64,000 nt of DNA from Flavimaribacter sp039888615 (GTDB taxonomy: Bacteria > Pseudomonadota > Alphaproteobacteria > Rhizobiales > Rhizobiaceae). The stretch lies in assembly GCA_039888615.1 (NCBI GenBank), contig JBDQQS010000015.1. One strand, written 5' to 3'. Below, one piece after another: positions 16,617-25,289 of this stretch; within the stretch, counting starts at the first letter, position 1; the number at the start of each line of letters is the position of its first letter. Below the pieces are notes generated by a model. The model saw only the letters and a list, made by a program, of their open reading frames with translations. It was not told the origin of the DNA and did no database searches. Position numbers and translations under genes: made by a program.

Positions 16617-18233
16617 CTACCGCGTGACGATCTCCGGACCCATCAGCGCGTAGGGCAGCGTGGTCGAAAGCGCCGGCAGATAGGTCACGAGGATCAGGAA
16701 GACGAACAGCACGGCGACGAACGGAAGCGCCGCCTTGACCACCTGCATCAAGCTCATCCCCGTTATACCTGAGGTGACGAAGAGGTTGAGACCGATCGGC
16801 GGCGTGATCATGCCGATTTCCATGTTCACCACCATGATGATGCCCAGATGCACCGGATCCACGCCGAGTTCCATGGCGATCGGGAACACCACGGGCGCCA
16901 CGATCAGCAGCAGGCCTGACGGCTCCATGAACTGCCCCCCGATCAGAAGCAGCACGTTGACGGCGATCAGGAAGGTGAACCAGTTGAAGCCGATCCCGAT
17001 CATCGTTTCCGCAATCGACTGCGGAATACGCTCTCCGGTCAGCACATGGGCGAACAGCAGCGCGTTGACGATGATGAACATCAGCATGATGGTCGTGCGC
17101 GAGGCGTCGACCATGACCTTGCGGGTTTCCTCGTTGAAGAAAGCGCGCAGGAAATTGCGTCCCATCAGGCCAAGATTGCGTCCCCAGACCGGAAATCCCG
17201 CTGTGAGATAGGACGGTATGGCGGCGACGCCGCCGGTTCCCCGCCACAGCGCATAGGCGATGGTGATGGCGACGGAAAGGACCACCCCGACCCAGAAGCG
17301 GTGGGAGAGCGTCACGGTTTCGGAATCGGCGGTCGCAAAGAAGGACAGGATCATCCAGACGAAGAAGAAGGCGAGACCATAGACCGTCGCCGAGAAGCCG
17401 ACGCGCCGCCTGTCGGAATCGGTTTCTGAGACCCAGGGGATGTCCTTCATCGGACCCATGTCGCGATAGATGAAGATCGCCACGAAGAAGGCGTAGACAG
17501 CCGCAACCGCGGCCGCTTCCGTCGGCGTAAAGACGCCGCCATAGATGCCGCCGAGAATGATGATGATCAGGAACATGCCCCAGCCGGCCTGTTTTCCGCC
17601 CTCGATCAGTTCGTGTACGCCCTTCCATGGTTCGGCGGGCAGGTTCTTGTAGCGGGCCATGACATAGATCGCGATCATCAGCATCAAGCCAGCGACGATG
17701 CCCGGAATGACGCCGGCCAGAAACATCCGGCCGACAGAGACATCGGTCGCGGCAGAATAGACGACCATCACGATCGACGGCGGAATGAGAATGCCGAGTG
17801 TCCCTGCATTGGCGATCACGCCGGAGGCGAATTCCTTTGAGTAGCCCACTTGGCGCATGCCGGCGATGGCGATCGTGCCGATCGCGACGACGGTGGCCGG
17901 CGAAGACCCCGAAAGCGCTGCAAACAGCATGCAGGCCAGCACGCTCGCCATGGCGAGCCCGCCGCGAAAACTGCCGACGGCTGCGATCGCGAAGCGGATA
18001 ATCCGGTTGGCGACGCCTCCGGTCGACATGAAGGCCGAGGCGAGAACAAAGTAGGGAATGGCGAGCAGCGTGTAGTTCTGCGACGCGGTGAAGAGCTGCA
18101 GCGCCACGGACGACATGGAGTCGGCCGAGAAGAAGGCGATGATGAGTATGGAAGACAGCCCCAGAGCAACGGCGACGGGAACGCCGAGAAACAGCAGGAC
18201 GAGAACGAGGACAAAGAGAATGGCGGCGGTCAT
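16617..18233 (-). CDS. dctM: TRAP transporter large permease with an extra ~110-residue insert (TRAP system 2)
   Basis: A 538-residue DctM, about 100 residues longer than standard. The N-terminal half shows SGSSPATVVAIGTIAIAGMRQVGY, GTLGILIPPSIVMVVYSAATD and GGVFTPTEAAAVAAVYAF; the C-terminal half shows VMVDASRTTIMLMFIIVNALLF and MITPPIGLNLFVTSG. The extra segment (about 240-350: ETDSDRRRVGFSATVYGLAFFFVWMILSFF to FPVWGRNLGLMGRNFLRAFF) adds about two hydrophobic stretches. Such long DctM proteins form a recognised sub-group. It is the last gene of dctPQM, 6 bases after dctQ. Confidence 0.92.
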   Translation of the reverse strand: MTAAILFVLVLVLLFLGVPVAVALGLSSILIIAFFSADSMSSVALQLFTASQNYTLLAIPYFVLASAFMSTGGVANRIIRFAIAAVGSFRGGLAMASVLACMLFAALSGSSPATVVAIGTIAIAGMRQVGYSKEFASGVIANAGTLGILIPPSIVMVVYSAATDVSVGRMFLAGVIPGIVAGLMLMIAIYVMARYKNLPAEPWKGVHELIEGGKQAGWGMFLIIIILGGIYGGVFTPTEAAAVAAVYAFFVAIFIYRDMGPMKDIPWVSETDSDRRRVGFSATVYGLAFFFVWMILSFFATADSETVTLSHRFWVGVVLSVAITIAYALWRGTGGVAAIPSYLTAGFPVWGRNLGLMGRNFLRAFFNEETRKVMVDASRTTIMLMFIIVNALLFAHVLTGERIPQSIAETMIGIGFNWFTFLIAVNVLLLIGGQFMEPSGLLLIVAPVVFPIAMELGVDPVHLGIIMVVNMEIGMITPPIGLNLFVTSGITGMSLMQVVKAALPFVAVLFVFLILVTYLPALSTTLPYALMGPEIVTR

Positions 18234-18239
18234 CTCGAA

Positions 18240-18920
18240 TCAGTCCTTCAGCACGTTGCGATTTTCGGCGACGAGGTCTTCCGCCTCGTGGCCGGCGATG
18301 ATCAGGTCGCGTTCGCCCGTCCAAATCTGGATGAAAGCCTGCAGGCCGCGAAAGGCCAGAAGCGCAAGGCCCACCGGCAGGATGAGATAGGCGATCCAGC
18401 GCTGGATCCGGTCCTGCAGGCCGAAGGTTTCCTGCATCCACTCCGGATAGCGCAGATCATCGAGACCGATGCCGATCTGGAACATGCGGTTCCAATAGAA
18501 GATTGCTCCGCCCTTGGTGTCGGCGCCGAACAGGTTCAGCCAGGATGCCCACAGCAGCGTGATCGCATAGGCGAACACGCAGAAAGCGCCAAAGAGGGCG
18601 GCAAGGCGGAAAAGCCGCGCGGGAAACAGCCGGATCACCGCGTCTACGCCAAGGTGCAGGCCGGCGCGCGCGCCATAACTCATTCCGAAGAGGATCATCC
18701 ACGCAAACAGGATGCGGGTGAATTCAAGCGCCCCGCCCCACCCGGAATTGAAGCCGTAGCGCGCAATGACCTGGGAGAAGGAGACAATGGTGATGAGCGC
18801 CAGCAGCACCGCCAGCACATTTTCCTCGAAACGCGCGATCGCTTCAGGATTCGCCCGTTCGACAAGAAAAAATATCACGACGACGAGCGCCATGATCCCG
18901 TAAATCAGGAATTCCCCCAT
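18240..18920 (-). CDS. dctQ: TRAP transporter small permease (TRAP system 2)
   Basis: A 226-residue DctQ, longer than the usual 160-180 because of an extended loop between hydrophobic segments 3 and 4 (WLNLFGADTKGGAIFYWNRMFQIGIGLDDLRYPEWMQETFGLQDRIQRW) and a charged tail. The DctQ signature is WGGALEFTRILFAWMILFGMSYGARAGLHLGVDAVIRL. Extended DctQ and extended DctM occur together, supporting a distinct TRAP sub-group. It lies 6 bases before dctM and 69 bases after dctP, with a hairpin in between. Confidence 0.9.
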   Translation of the reverse strand: MGEFLIYGIMALVVVIFFLVERANPEAIARFEENVLAVLLALITIVSFSQVIARYGFNSGWGGALEFTRILFAWMILFGMSYGARAGLHLGVDAVIRLFPARLFRLAALFGAFCVFAYAITLLWASWLNLFGADTKGGAIFYWNRMFQIGIGLDDLRYPEWMQETFGLQDRIQRWIAYLILPVGLALLAFRGLQAFIQIWTGERDLIIAGHEAEDLVAENRNVLKD

Positions 18921-18945
18921 TTCGCCCTCCCCGTGACGAAGTCGT

Positions 18946-18971
18946 GGATGCCCGCAATAACGCGGGCATCC
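18946..18971 (-). promoter_or_regulatory. Intercistronic hairpin between dctP and dctQ (TRAP 2)
   Basis: GGATGCCCGC (18946-18955) and GCGGGCATCC (18962-18971) form a perfect 10-bp stem with a 6-base loop in the 69-base gap after dctP. No U-run follows, so partial attenuation or 3'-end protection of the dctP message is likelier than full termination. Confidence 0.72.
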
Positions 18972-18989
18972 GGTTTATCCGGTGAACAA

Positions 18990-19991
18990 TCAGCTGCTTG
19001 AGTTGGAATCCACCGCAGCCTGGATGACATCTTCACCAATGTCGTCCTTGAACTGGTCCCAGACGGGTCTCATCGTTTCGACCCAGATCTTGCGCTGCTC
19101 GGGCGTAAGCTCGCGAATTTCACCGCCTGCGGCGATGATGCCCTGCTTGGCTTCTTCGTTGATCGCCGTAGCCTGTGCATTGGCCTTCTGCACTTCTTCG
19201 GCGAAGATCGTCACGAACTGCTCGCGAACATCCTGGGGCAGGCTGTCCAGCCAGTCGGTCGAGGTAATCGCCAGATAGGTGAGAAGCTGGTGGTTGGTCT
19301 CGGTGACGCCATCCTGCACTTCAAAGAACTTCTGCTTGTAGATGTTGGACCAGGTGTTTTCCTGACCATCCACAACGCCGGTCTGCAATGCGCCGTAAAC
19401 TTCCTTGAAGGCAAGTTTCTGGGCGGAGGCGTCCATCGCCTCGATCATGGCGACCGCGACGTCCGATGTCTGAACGCGGAACTTCAGGCCATGCGCGTCT
19501 TCCGGCGTCAGAAGCGGCTTGTTCGCCGAAAAATGCTTCAGGCCGTTATAGATATACCCAAGACCGGTATAGCCCTTGTCCTCGACAGCGCCGAGCATCT
19601 CCTGTCCGACCGGGCCTTCCGTGAAGTTGTTGACTGCATCCATGGAGGAGAACAGGAACGGCAGGTCAAAGAGGCGATACTTCTTCGTATAGGCCTCGAA
19701 CTTGGAAAGCGATGGCGCGGCGACCTGAACGTCGCCAAGCAGCAGGGCTTCCATCACCTTGTCGTCGTCGAAGAGGGTGGAGTTCGCATAGACCTCCATG
19801 CAGGCCTTGCCATTCATCTCTTCGTTGATGCGCGCCGCAATGGCGGTGGCGGCGTCGCCCTTGGGATGGCCGCTGTCAGCAGTCACGTGACTGAACTTGA
19901 TGACGATTTCGCCATCGTCACAGGCAGCCATCGCCTGACCTGCCGACGCGAAGAGTGCGATTGCCGAAACGGCGCCTAGTAGTTTCTTCAT
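18990..19991 (-). CDS. dctP: TRAP transporter substrate-binding protein (TRAP system 2)
   Basis: A 333-residue DctP with signal peptide MKKLLGAVSAIALFASAGQAMA and mature start ACDDGEIVIKFSHVTADSGHPKGDAA, the opening typical of C4-dicarboxylate/DctP proteins. The core LKFRVQTSDVAVAMIEAMDASAQKLAFKEVYGALQTGVVDGQENTWSNI contains the conserved arginine and the G-V-V-D-G-Q-E-N motif. ATG 19991 has GGAGGAG 4 bases upstream. The neighbouring DctB/DctD pair and the sigma-54 promoter at 20173-20189 suggest uptake of a dicarboxylate or similar acid, induced by the two-component system. Confidence 0.93.
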   Translation of the reverse strand: MKKLLGAVSAIALFASAGQAMAACDDGEIVIKFSHVTADSGHPKGDAATAIAARINEEMNGKACMEVYANSTLFDDDKVMEALLLGDVQVAAPSLSKFEAYTKKYRLFDLPFLFSSMDAVNNFTEGPVGQEMLGAVEDKGYTGLGYIYNGLKHFSANKPLLTPEDAHGLKFRVQTSDVAVAMIEAMDASAQKLAFKEVYGALQTGVVDGQENTWSNIYKQKFFEVQDGVTETNHQLLTYLAITSTDWLDSLPQDVREQFVTIFAEEVQKANAQATAINEEAKQGIIAAGGEIRELTPEQRKIWVETMRPVWDQFKDDIGEDVIQAAVDSNSSS

Positions 19992-20172
19992 AGTCTCCTC
20001 CAGAGAGCCTTGGCTCTTGCTGTTAGCGAACGGCTTTGCCCGTTCGACCTCATTTGCTCTTCCGGCCCGGGGCCGGCTCAATACGTCATGCTGTTTCAGG
20101 GATGCGCTTCGATCTGCAGTGTCGATACGAAACTGCCCCTCCCCAAAGACAACGTGCCGTCATTACATCCTT

Positions 20173-20189
20173 AGCAAGCATCATGCCAA
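20173..20189 (-). promoter_or_regulatory. Probable sigma-54 promoter of TRAP operon 2
   Basis: On the minus strand TTGGCATGATGCTTGCT carries the -24 GG and -12 GC dinucleotides with exactly 10 bases between them, and matches TGGCAYR-N4-TTGCT except for one base. It lies about 180 bases before the dctP start codon, in the 339-base gap between dctP and the sigma-54-dependent activator gene (DctD type). DctD sites should lie between 20190 and 20330. I could not pick one with confidence. Confidence 0.75.
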
Positions 20190-20330
20190 ACCTGGGAAGG
20201 TCCGGCAATTATCAAAATTTATGCATGAATCAGAAAGACATGGGAAGATTGCGCCGCATCAGACCGCGCAGGCGCTACTGCAACATTGGGTAGTCTGCGA
20301 CACAACCTGAAGGGGGCAATGGGCAGGAAT

Positions 20331-21704
20331 CTACACATCGGCCTGTCCGTCTTTTCCGGCGTCCTCCACATCTGCGGTCACGCCGAGCCGCTTCATCTTG
20401 TCGTAGAGCCCTTTTCGGGAAATTCCGAGCGCCTCGTACACCGGTCGCAACGCGCCGTTGTGGCGCGCTATTTCAGCCTCGATCGCCGCCTTTTCGAAGG
20501 CGGCCACCCGCTCGGCCAGCGTCGCGTCGGGATTGCCGGCGACGTCTGACCGGTCGTCGAAACCCGACCACATGCCGAGCACGAAGCGGTCGGCGTAGTT
20601 GCGCAGTTCCCGCACATTGCCCGGCCAGTCATGCGACAGCAATTGCAGTTCCAGGGCGTGGTCGATCGGCGGTATCTCCCTGCGATATCGAGCGCGCGCG
20701 TCCCGCGCCAGATGGAAGAAAAGCAGCGGAATATCGTCCTTGCGGTCTCTGAGCGGCGGCAGGGTGAGGGTCACCACGTTCAGCCGATAATAGAGATCTG
20801 AGCGAAAAGCACTCTTGCGCCCTTCCGCCTCCAGATCGAATTTCGTCGCCGCCACAAAGCGGACGTCAAGCGGAACGAGATCGTTCGAGCCCAGTCGTTC
20901 AATGCAGCGATGCTCGATCGCCCGCAGCAATTTGGCCTGCAGGTCGAGCGGCATGGATTCGATTTCGTCAAGAAAGATCGTGCCGCCATTGGCGTGTTCG
21001 AGCTTGCCGATACGCTGTTTCTGCGCGCCGGTAAATGCGCCGGGTTCGTGACCGAACAGTTCCGACTCGAAAATGTCGGCCGGTAGCGCGGCGCAATTAA
21101 TGGCGACGAAATTGCCGCCGGAACGCGGGCTGTAATCGTGCAGCGCACGAGCGACGACCTCCTTTCCGGACCCTGTTTCGCCGACGATCAGCACATCGAC
21201 GTCGGTGTCCGCGACCGCGCTGATCTGACCGCGTAGTTTGACGATCGGCGCAGAGCGGCCGGCGAGTCGCTGGATCAGGTCGTGACGCTGGTCCAGTTCA
21301 TTGCGCAATGTCCGGTTTTCAAGGACGAGCCGGCGTTTCTCCAGCGCCCGCTCGACGACCGTGGACAATCTGGAGACGACAAAGGGTTTCTCGATAAAGT
21401 CATAGGCGCCGGCCCGCATCGCCTCGACCGCCATCTGCACATCGCCATGCCCGGTGATCAGGATCACCGGATAGGCGGAATCGACCGCAAGAACCTTTTT
21501 TAGCAGCGCCATGCCGTCGTCGCCCGGCATCCGGATGTCCGTGACGACCACCGCATAGTCGTCACGTCCGAGCCGCGCGACAACATCTTCCGAGCCCGCA
21601 TGCGCCGTGACGGGCAGGCCCTCGAGTTCCAGCCCCTGGGCAAGCGCATGGCGCAAATCCTCGTCGTCGTCGACCAGATGCACTGTCGGGGAATCGTCGC
21701 TCAT
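20331..21704 (-). CDS. dctD: Sigma-54-dependent response regulator, DctD type
   Basis: A 457-residue NtrC-family activator. Domain order: REC (residues 1-125, phospho-acceptor D56 in VVVTDIRMPGDDG), AAA+ sigma-54 interaction domain (about 145-380; Walker A GETGSGKE, the GAFTGA loop, Walker B GGTIFLDEIESMP), and a C-terminal Fis-type HTH (about 415-450, AEIARHNGALRPVYEALGISRKGLYDKMKRLG). When phosphorylated it opens sigma-54 promoters, here most likely the one at 20173-20189. ATG 21704 overlaps the kinase stop as TAATG, so the pair is translationally coupled. The GAFTGA loop confirms true sigma-54 dependence. Confidence 0.94.
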   Translation of the reverse strand: MSDDSPTVHLVDDDEDLRHALAQGLELEGLPVTAHAGSEDVVARLGRDDYAVVVTDIRMPGDDGMALLKKVLAVDSAYPVILITGHGDVQMAVEAMRAGAYDFIEKPFVVSRLSTVVERALEKRRLVLENRTLRNELDQRHDLIQRLAGRSAPIVKLRGQISAVADTDVDVLIVGETGSGKEVVARALHDYSPRSGGNFVAINCAALPADIFESELFGHEPGAFTGAQKQRIGKLEHANGGTIFLDEIESMPLDLQAKLLRAIEHRCIERLGSNDLVPLDVRFVAATKFDLEAEGRKSAFRSDLYYRLNVVTLTLPPLRDRKDDIPLLFFHLARDARARYRREIPPIDHALELQLLSHDWPGNVRELRNYADRFVLGMWSGFDDRSDVAGNPDATLAERVAAFEKAAIEAEIARHNGALRPVYEALGISRKGLYDKMKRLGVTADVEDAGKDGQADV

Positions 21705-23455
21705 TACTCCGCCGCCTTCCTGTGGCTGTCGGCGCACCGCAGCCATATCACGAACCGCGCACCGCCAAGCGCGCTTCTTTCCAGAGCGATCCGTCCGCCG
21801 AAATCGCGCACGATTCCGCTGGCGATCGAAAGACCGATGCCGATGCCGCTGCCGACGCTCTTGGTCGTGAAGAAGGGCTCGAACACGCTGTCGGCGTTCT
21901 CGTCGGAAACGCCCGGTCCGTCGTCGTCCACGCACGCCGCCACATGGCCCTCGTCGTCGCACGACAAGCTGACGATGATCCTGCCATGTCCCCTGTCTCC
22001 AATCGCGTCGACCGCATTGTTGATCAGGTTGACGAACACCTGCGAAAGTCGGATGCGTCCGCCGAGCACCTGAGGCAGGTCGTCCGGCGGGTTCCATTCG
22101 ATCACGACGCCGGCCTTGTTGGCCCGCGGCTTCGTCAGCATCAGGGCTTCATCAACGATCGGGGCAAGCGCGACCGGCTTCACGCTCGTGCCGGGTTTGC
22201 GCGAAAAGGAAAGCAGGCTGCGCGAGAGCCCCGCCATGCGATCGACCAGGCCGGTAATGCGGCCGAGATTGTCGCGGACGCTGTCGATGCGATCCTTTTC
22301 GAGCAGTCTGACCGAATTGTCGGAATAGGTGCGGATCGCCGCAAGCGGCTGATTGAACTCGTGGCTGAGCGCTGCGGACATCTGACCGAGCGCCGCCAGT
22401 TTTCCCGCCTGGACGAGTTCGGCCTGGGCCTTGCGCAAGCGCTCTTCGGCTTGCCGCCTTTCGTCGATTTCCTGCGACAGGGACAGGTTTGTTTCGCGCA
22501 AGGCGCGGGTGCGCTCCCGGACCAGCCGCTCGAGTTTCAGCGCCGTCGATCGATCTCTGCGCATGCGCAGGATTTGCGCTTCGCGCCACTGGACGAGGGC
22601 GAACAGACCGGCGCCGATCAACAACACCACGAGGGCGGCGATCACACCGCCGACAACGCTCGCCGAAAACAACGGCCGCCGGTCGGTCAGCACATGCAAC
22701 TGCCAGTCCAAAAGTGGAAGGTCGCGTGAAAGGTCGTCCCCCGGAAGCACGCTGTCTCCATCCCGATACTGCAACGCCTCACCGTTCATCGTCGCAAGGG
22801 AGGAAAAGGGTTGCAGGCGCCATTCGGGTCGATTGCTGAGGAAGATGGTGCCCGTGCGATCGATCACATAAACAGGATCCGGCGACAGCGACCATGTCGC
22901 CTCCACTGCATCGAAATTGACGTAAACCGCCACATGGCCAAGCAGCCTGGAACCTTGTCGAACGCCGAATGCGAAGGCGTAGACGCGACGGCCGTCGCCG
23001 GTAATCAGCGCCTGTCGACCAAGCCGGCCCTGCGCTGAAGCGCCAAGCAAGGCGCGCTGTTGTGCGTGTGATACGGGAAAGTCGTAATCGGCTGAAGCCA
23101 GAACGCTGCCGTCGGGCCGCAGGAAAGCCACGTCCTCGGCTCCTGACATGCCCGAAATCTCGATTGCCTTGCGCTTGGCTTCCGCAGCGTCTCCTGCGCC
23201 ATCGAACAACGCGATGACGGATTTCTCCTGGGCCAACAGAGGCGGCAGCAGTCGGTACTTGTCGAGGATACCCGTCAGCGCCTCCGTCTGGACGGCGAGC
23301 GTTTCCGCCGCTCTGACCTGCAACTGCCTTTCCGCCTGCATGCGCAATAAAAGACCGCTACCATAGGCGGCGGCGGCGCCGACGACGATTGTCAGGAGCA
23401 GGGCTGCCAGCTGCAGCTGGCGAAACGACCTGCGAATGGTGTATCCGCTGACCAT
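21704..23455 (-). CDS. dctB: Membrane sensor histidine kinase, DctB type
   Basis: A 583-residue kinase. N-terminal membrane segment (about 14-34), a periplasmic Cache-type sensor (about 40-270, with ADYDFPVSHAQQRALLGASAQGRLGRQALITGDGRRVYAFAFGVRQ), second membrane segment (about 275-297), a coiled-coil linker (LERLVRERTRALRETNLSLSQEIDERRQAEERLRKAQ), H-box ALSHEFNQPLAAIRTYSDN and an ATPase domain (N-box NLINNAVDAI, DDDGPGV, GIGIGLSIA). This is the DctB architecture, which senses dicarboxylates in the periplasm and phosphorylates DctD. The ligand here is inferred from that family. It lies 41 bases after eda. Confidence 0.93.
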   Translation of the reverse strand: MVSGYTIRRSFRQLQLAALLLTIVVGAAAAYGSGLLLRMQAERQLQVRAAETLAVQTEALTGILDKYRLLPPLLAQEKSVIALFDGAGDAAEAKRKAIEISGMSGAEDVAFLRPDGSVLASADYDFPVSHAQQRALLGASAQGRLGRQALITGDGRRVYAFAFGVRQGSRLLGHVAVYVNFDAVEATWSLSPDPVYVIDRTGTIFLSNRPEWRLQPFSSLATMNGEALQYRDGDSVLPGDDLSRDLPLLDWQLHVLTDRRPLFSASVVGGVIAALVVLLIGAGLFALVQWREAQILRMRRDRSTALKLERLVRERTRALRETNLSLSQEIDERRQAEERLRKAQAELVQAGKLAALGQMSAALSHEFNQPLAAIRTYSDNSVRLLEKDRIDSVRDNLGRITGLVDRMAGLSRSLLSFSRKPGTSVKPVALAPIVDEALMLTKPRANKAGVVIEWNPPDDLPQVLGGRIRLSQVFVNLINNAVDAIGDRGHGRIIVSLSCDDEGHVAACVDDDGPGVSDENADSVFEPFFTTKSVGSGIGIGLSIASGIVRDFGGRIALERSALGGARFVIWLRCADSHRKAAE

Positions 23456-23496
23456 CCCGACAATTTATTCAGTTTTGTCGCGGAACGCCATCTGCG

Positions 23497-24138
23497 TCAG
23501 GACGCGGTCAGGGCGCAGGCTTCTTCAGCGAGGCGGGTGATCGCCTTCCAGTCGCCGGCCGTCACGAGTTCCTTCGGTGCGACCCAGGAGCCACCGACGC
23601 AGACGACATTGGGCAGTGAAAGATAGGTCTTGGCGTTGGCGGGCGTTATTCCGCCGGTCGGACAGAAACTGGTTCCGGCAAGCGGCGAGGACACGGATTT
23701 CAGGAAAGCGGCGCCGCCGGCTTGCTCGGCCGGAAAGAACTTCATGACGCTGTAGCCTTCCTCGCGCAGGCTCATCACCTCGCTGACGGTCGCAGCGCCA
23801 GGCAGCAGCGGGACGGGCGCCTTGCGGGACACGTCGAGCAGTTCCTGCGTCGTGCCGGGCGTGACGATGAATTTCGAGCCGGCCCGCATTGCCTTTTCGA
23901 ACTGCGCGGCATTGAGAATGGTTCCGGAGCCAACCTCCGCGCCCTCCACCTCGTCGGCCACGGCGCGGATTGCATCGAGCGCCGCCTCCGTGCGCAGCGT
24001 GATCTCGATCGCCTTCAGACCGCCGGCGACGAGCGCGCGCGCCAGCGGAATGGCGGTCGCCACGCTGTCGACCGCAAGCACCGGTATGACCGGCTGCAAG
24101 GTCAGGATGGAAAGCAGTTTTTCGGTCTTCACGCCCAT
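23497..24138 (-). CDS. eda: 2-dehydro-3-deoxy-phosphogluconate (KDPG) aldolase
   Basis: A 213-residue class I aldolase of the Entner-Doudoroff pathway that splits KDPG into pyruvate and glyceraldehyde-3-phosphate. Glu45 in AIEITLRTE and the Schiff-base Lys133 in YSVMKFFPAE fall at the same numbers as in E. coli Eda. GSGTILN, FIVTPGTTQELLD and CPTGGITPAN are the other conserved loops. ATG 24138 gives the family-standard N-terminus; longer in-frame starts run into the upstream gap. It may be transcribed with the kinase gene 41 bases downstream. It is divergent from trhO. Confidence 0.94.
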   Translation of the reverse strand: MGVKTEKLLSILTLQPVIPVLAVDSVATAIPLARALVAGGLKAIEITLRTEAALDAIRAVADEVEGAEVGSGTILNAAQFEKAMRAGSKFIVTPGTTQELLDVSRKAPVPLLPGAATVSEVMSLREEGYSVMKFFPAEQAGGAAFLKSVSSPLAGTSFCPTGGITPANAKTYLSLPNVVCVGGSWVAPKELVTAGDWKAITRLAEEACALTAS

Positions 24139-24302
24139 GTCGCCCCCGGCAAGCCATTGAAACACGTTACCGTCGATACCCCGCCATGCCGGCCATGTCC
24201 ATACAAGCGCAAGAGTAGCGCCAGAACGACGAACAGGGCGAAAGCGCACAGAAACCCACGCAACCGTTGCACATCCGGGTTTCCGGTTATAATGCAACGG
24301 CC

Positions 24303-25241
24303 ATGAACACACATGATACGACATCGCGCGCGACAGACGATTTTCTGGTCGCCGCCCTCTATCATTTCACGCCGCTGCCGGAGTTCGCGTCACTGCAGGC
24401 GCGCCTGCAGGAGGTCTGCGTGAACAATGGCGTGAAGGGCACGCTGCTGCTTGCGTCCGAGGGGATCAACGGAACGATCGCCGGACCGGACGACGGCGTC
24501 CGCACGGTCCTCGACCATCTGCGGTCGATCCCGGCCTTCAGAGGCCTGGAGCACAAGGAAAGCCGCGCTTCGGACATGCCGTTCAACCGGATGAAGGTTC
24601 GACTCAAGAAAGAGATCGTGACGATGGGCGTCGAAGACATCGACCCGCTGAAAAGCGTCGGAGCCTATGTCGAGCCAAAAGACTGGAACGCGCTGATTTC
24701 CGACCCGGACACGATTCTTGTCGACACGCGCAACGACTACGAGGTAGCCATCGGGAAGTTCCGGGGCGCCGTCGACCCCGAGACGAAGTCGTTTCGCGAG
24801 TTTCCCGGCTGGGTGCGCGACCACGAAGAGATGCGCAAAAAGCCCAAGGTCGCGATGTACTGCACAGGCGGCATACGGTGCGAGAAGGCGACGGCGTTCC
24901 TCAAGGCCGAAGGATACACCGAGGTCTTCCATCTCAAAGGCGGCATCCTGAAATACCTTGAAGAGGTCCCGGAAGAGGAAAGCCTCTGGGAAGGCGCCTG
25001 CTTCGTCTTCGACGAACGCGTCTCCGTCGAGCACGGCTTGAAAGAAGGGCCGCACACATTATGCCACGCCTGCCGTCATCCTTTGACGCCGGAGGAAACG
25101 CAAAGTCCGTTCTACGTTAAAGGTGTGAGCTGCCCGCATTGTCATGAATCGCGCAGCGAGGAAGACCGGGCGCGGTTCCGCGAACGCCAGAAGCAGATCG
25201 AGCTTGCGAAAGAGCGCGGTCAGAAGCACATCGGCGAATAG
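24303..25241 (+). CDS. trhO: tRNA uridine(34) hydroxylase, rhodanese domain
   Basis: A 312-residue protein of the TrhO (YceA) family, which catalyses O2-dependent 5-hydroxyuridine formation at tRNA position 34. It has an N-terminal acylphosphatase-like domain (about 15-110, TLLLASEGINGTIAG), a rhodanese domain (about 125-225) with catalytic Cys187 in MYCTGGIRCEKATAFL, and a C-terminal Cys-rich tail (LCHACRHPLTPEE ... GVSCPHCHESRSEEDRARFRERQKQIELAKERGQKHIGE). I take ATG 24303; an in-frame ATG at 24267 is possible. It converges with fbpA across the terminator at 25243-25267. Confidence 0.93.
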   Translation: MNTHDTTSRATDDFLVAALYHFTPLPEFASLQARLQEVCVNNGVKGTLLLASEGINGTIAGPDDGVRTVLDHLRSIPAFRGLEHKESRASDMPFNRMKVRLKKEIVTMGVEDIDPLKSVGAYVEPKDWNALISDPDTILVDTRNDYEVAIGKFRGAVDPETKSFREFPGWVRDHEEMRKKPKVAMYCTGGIRCEKATAFLKAEGYTEVFHLKGGILKYLEEVPEEESLWEGACFVFDERVSVEHGLKEGPHTLCHACRHPLTPEETQSPFYVKGVSCPHCHESRSEEDRARFRERQKQIELAKERGQKHIGE

Positions 25242-25242
25242 A

Positions 25243-25267
25243 AAAGGCGACCGCAATGGCCGCCTTT
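25243..25267. terminator. Bidirectional terminator-like hairpin between trhO and the iron-binding protein gene
   Basis: AAAGGCG (25243-25249) and CGCCTTT (25261-25267) form a stem with A/T-rich ends on both strands, extended by CC/GG after a mismatch. It lies immediately after the trhO stop and before the convergent gene's stop, and its short A and T tracts allow it to act in both directions. Confidence 0.68.
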
Positions 25268-25289
25268 CAGAACTTGCTGATATTCGAAA

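Noticed and set aside
16585..18441. A 618-codon minus-strand frame overlapping dctM of TRAP system 2
   Set aside because: It is the +1 frame of dctM and is Arg/His/Gly-rich, without membrane segments.
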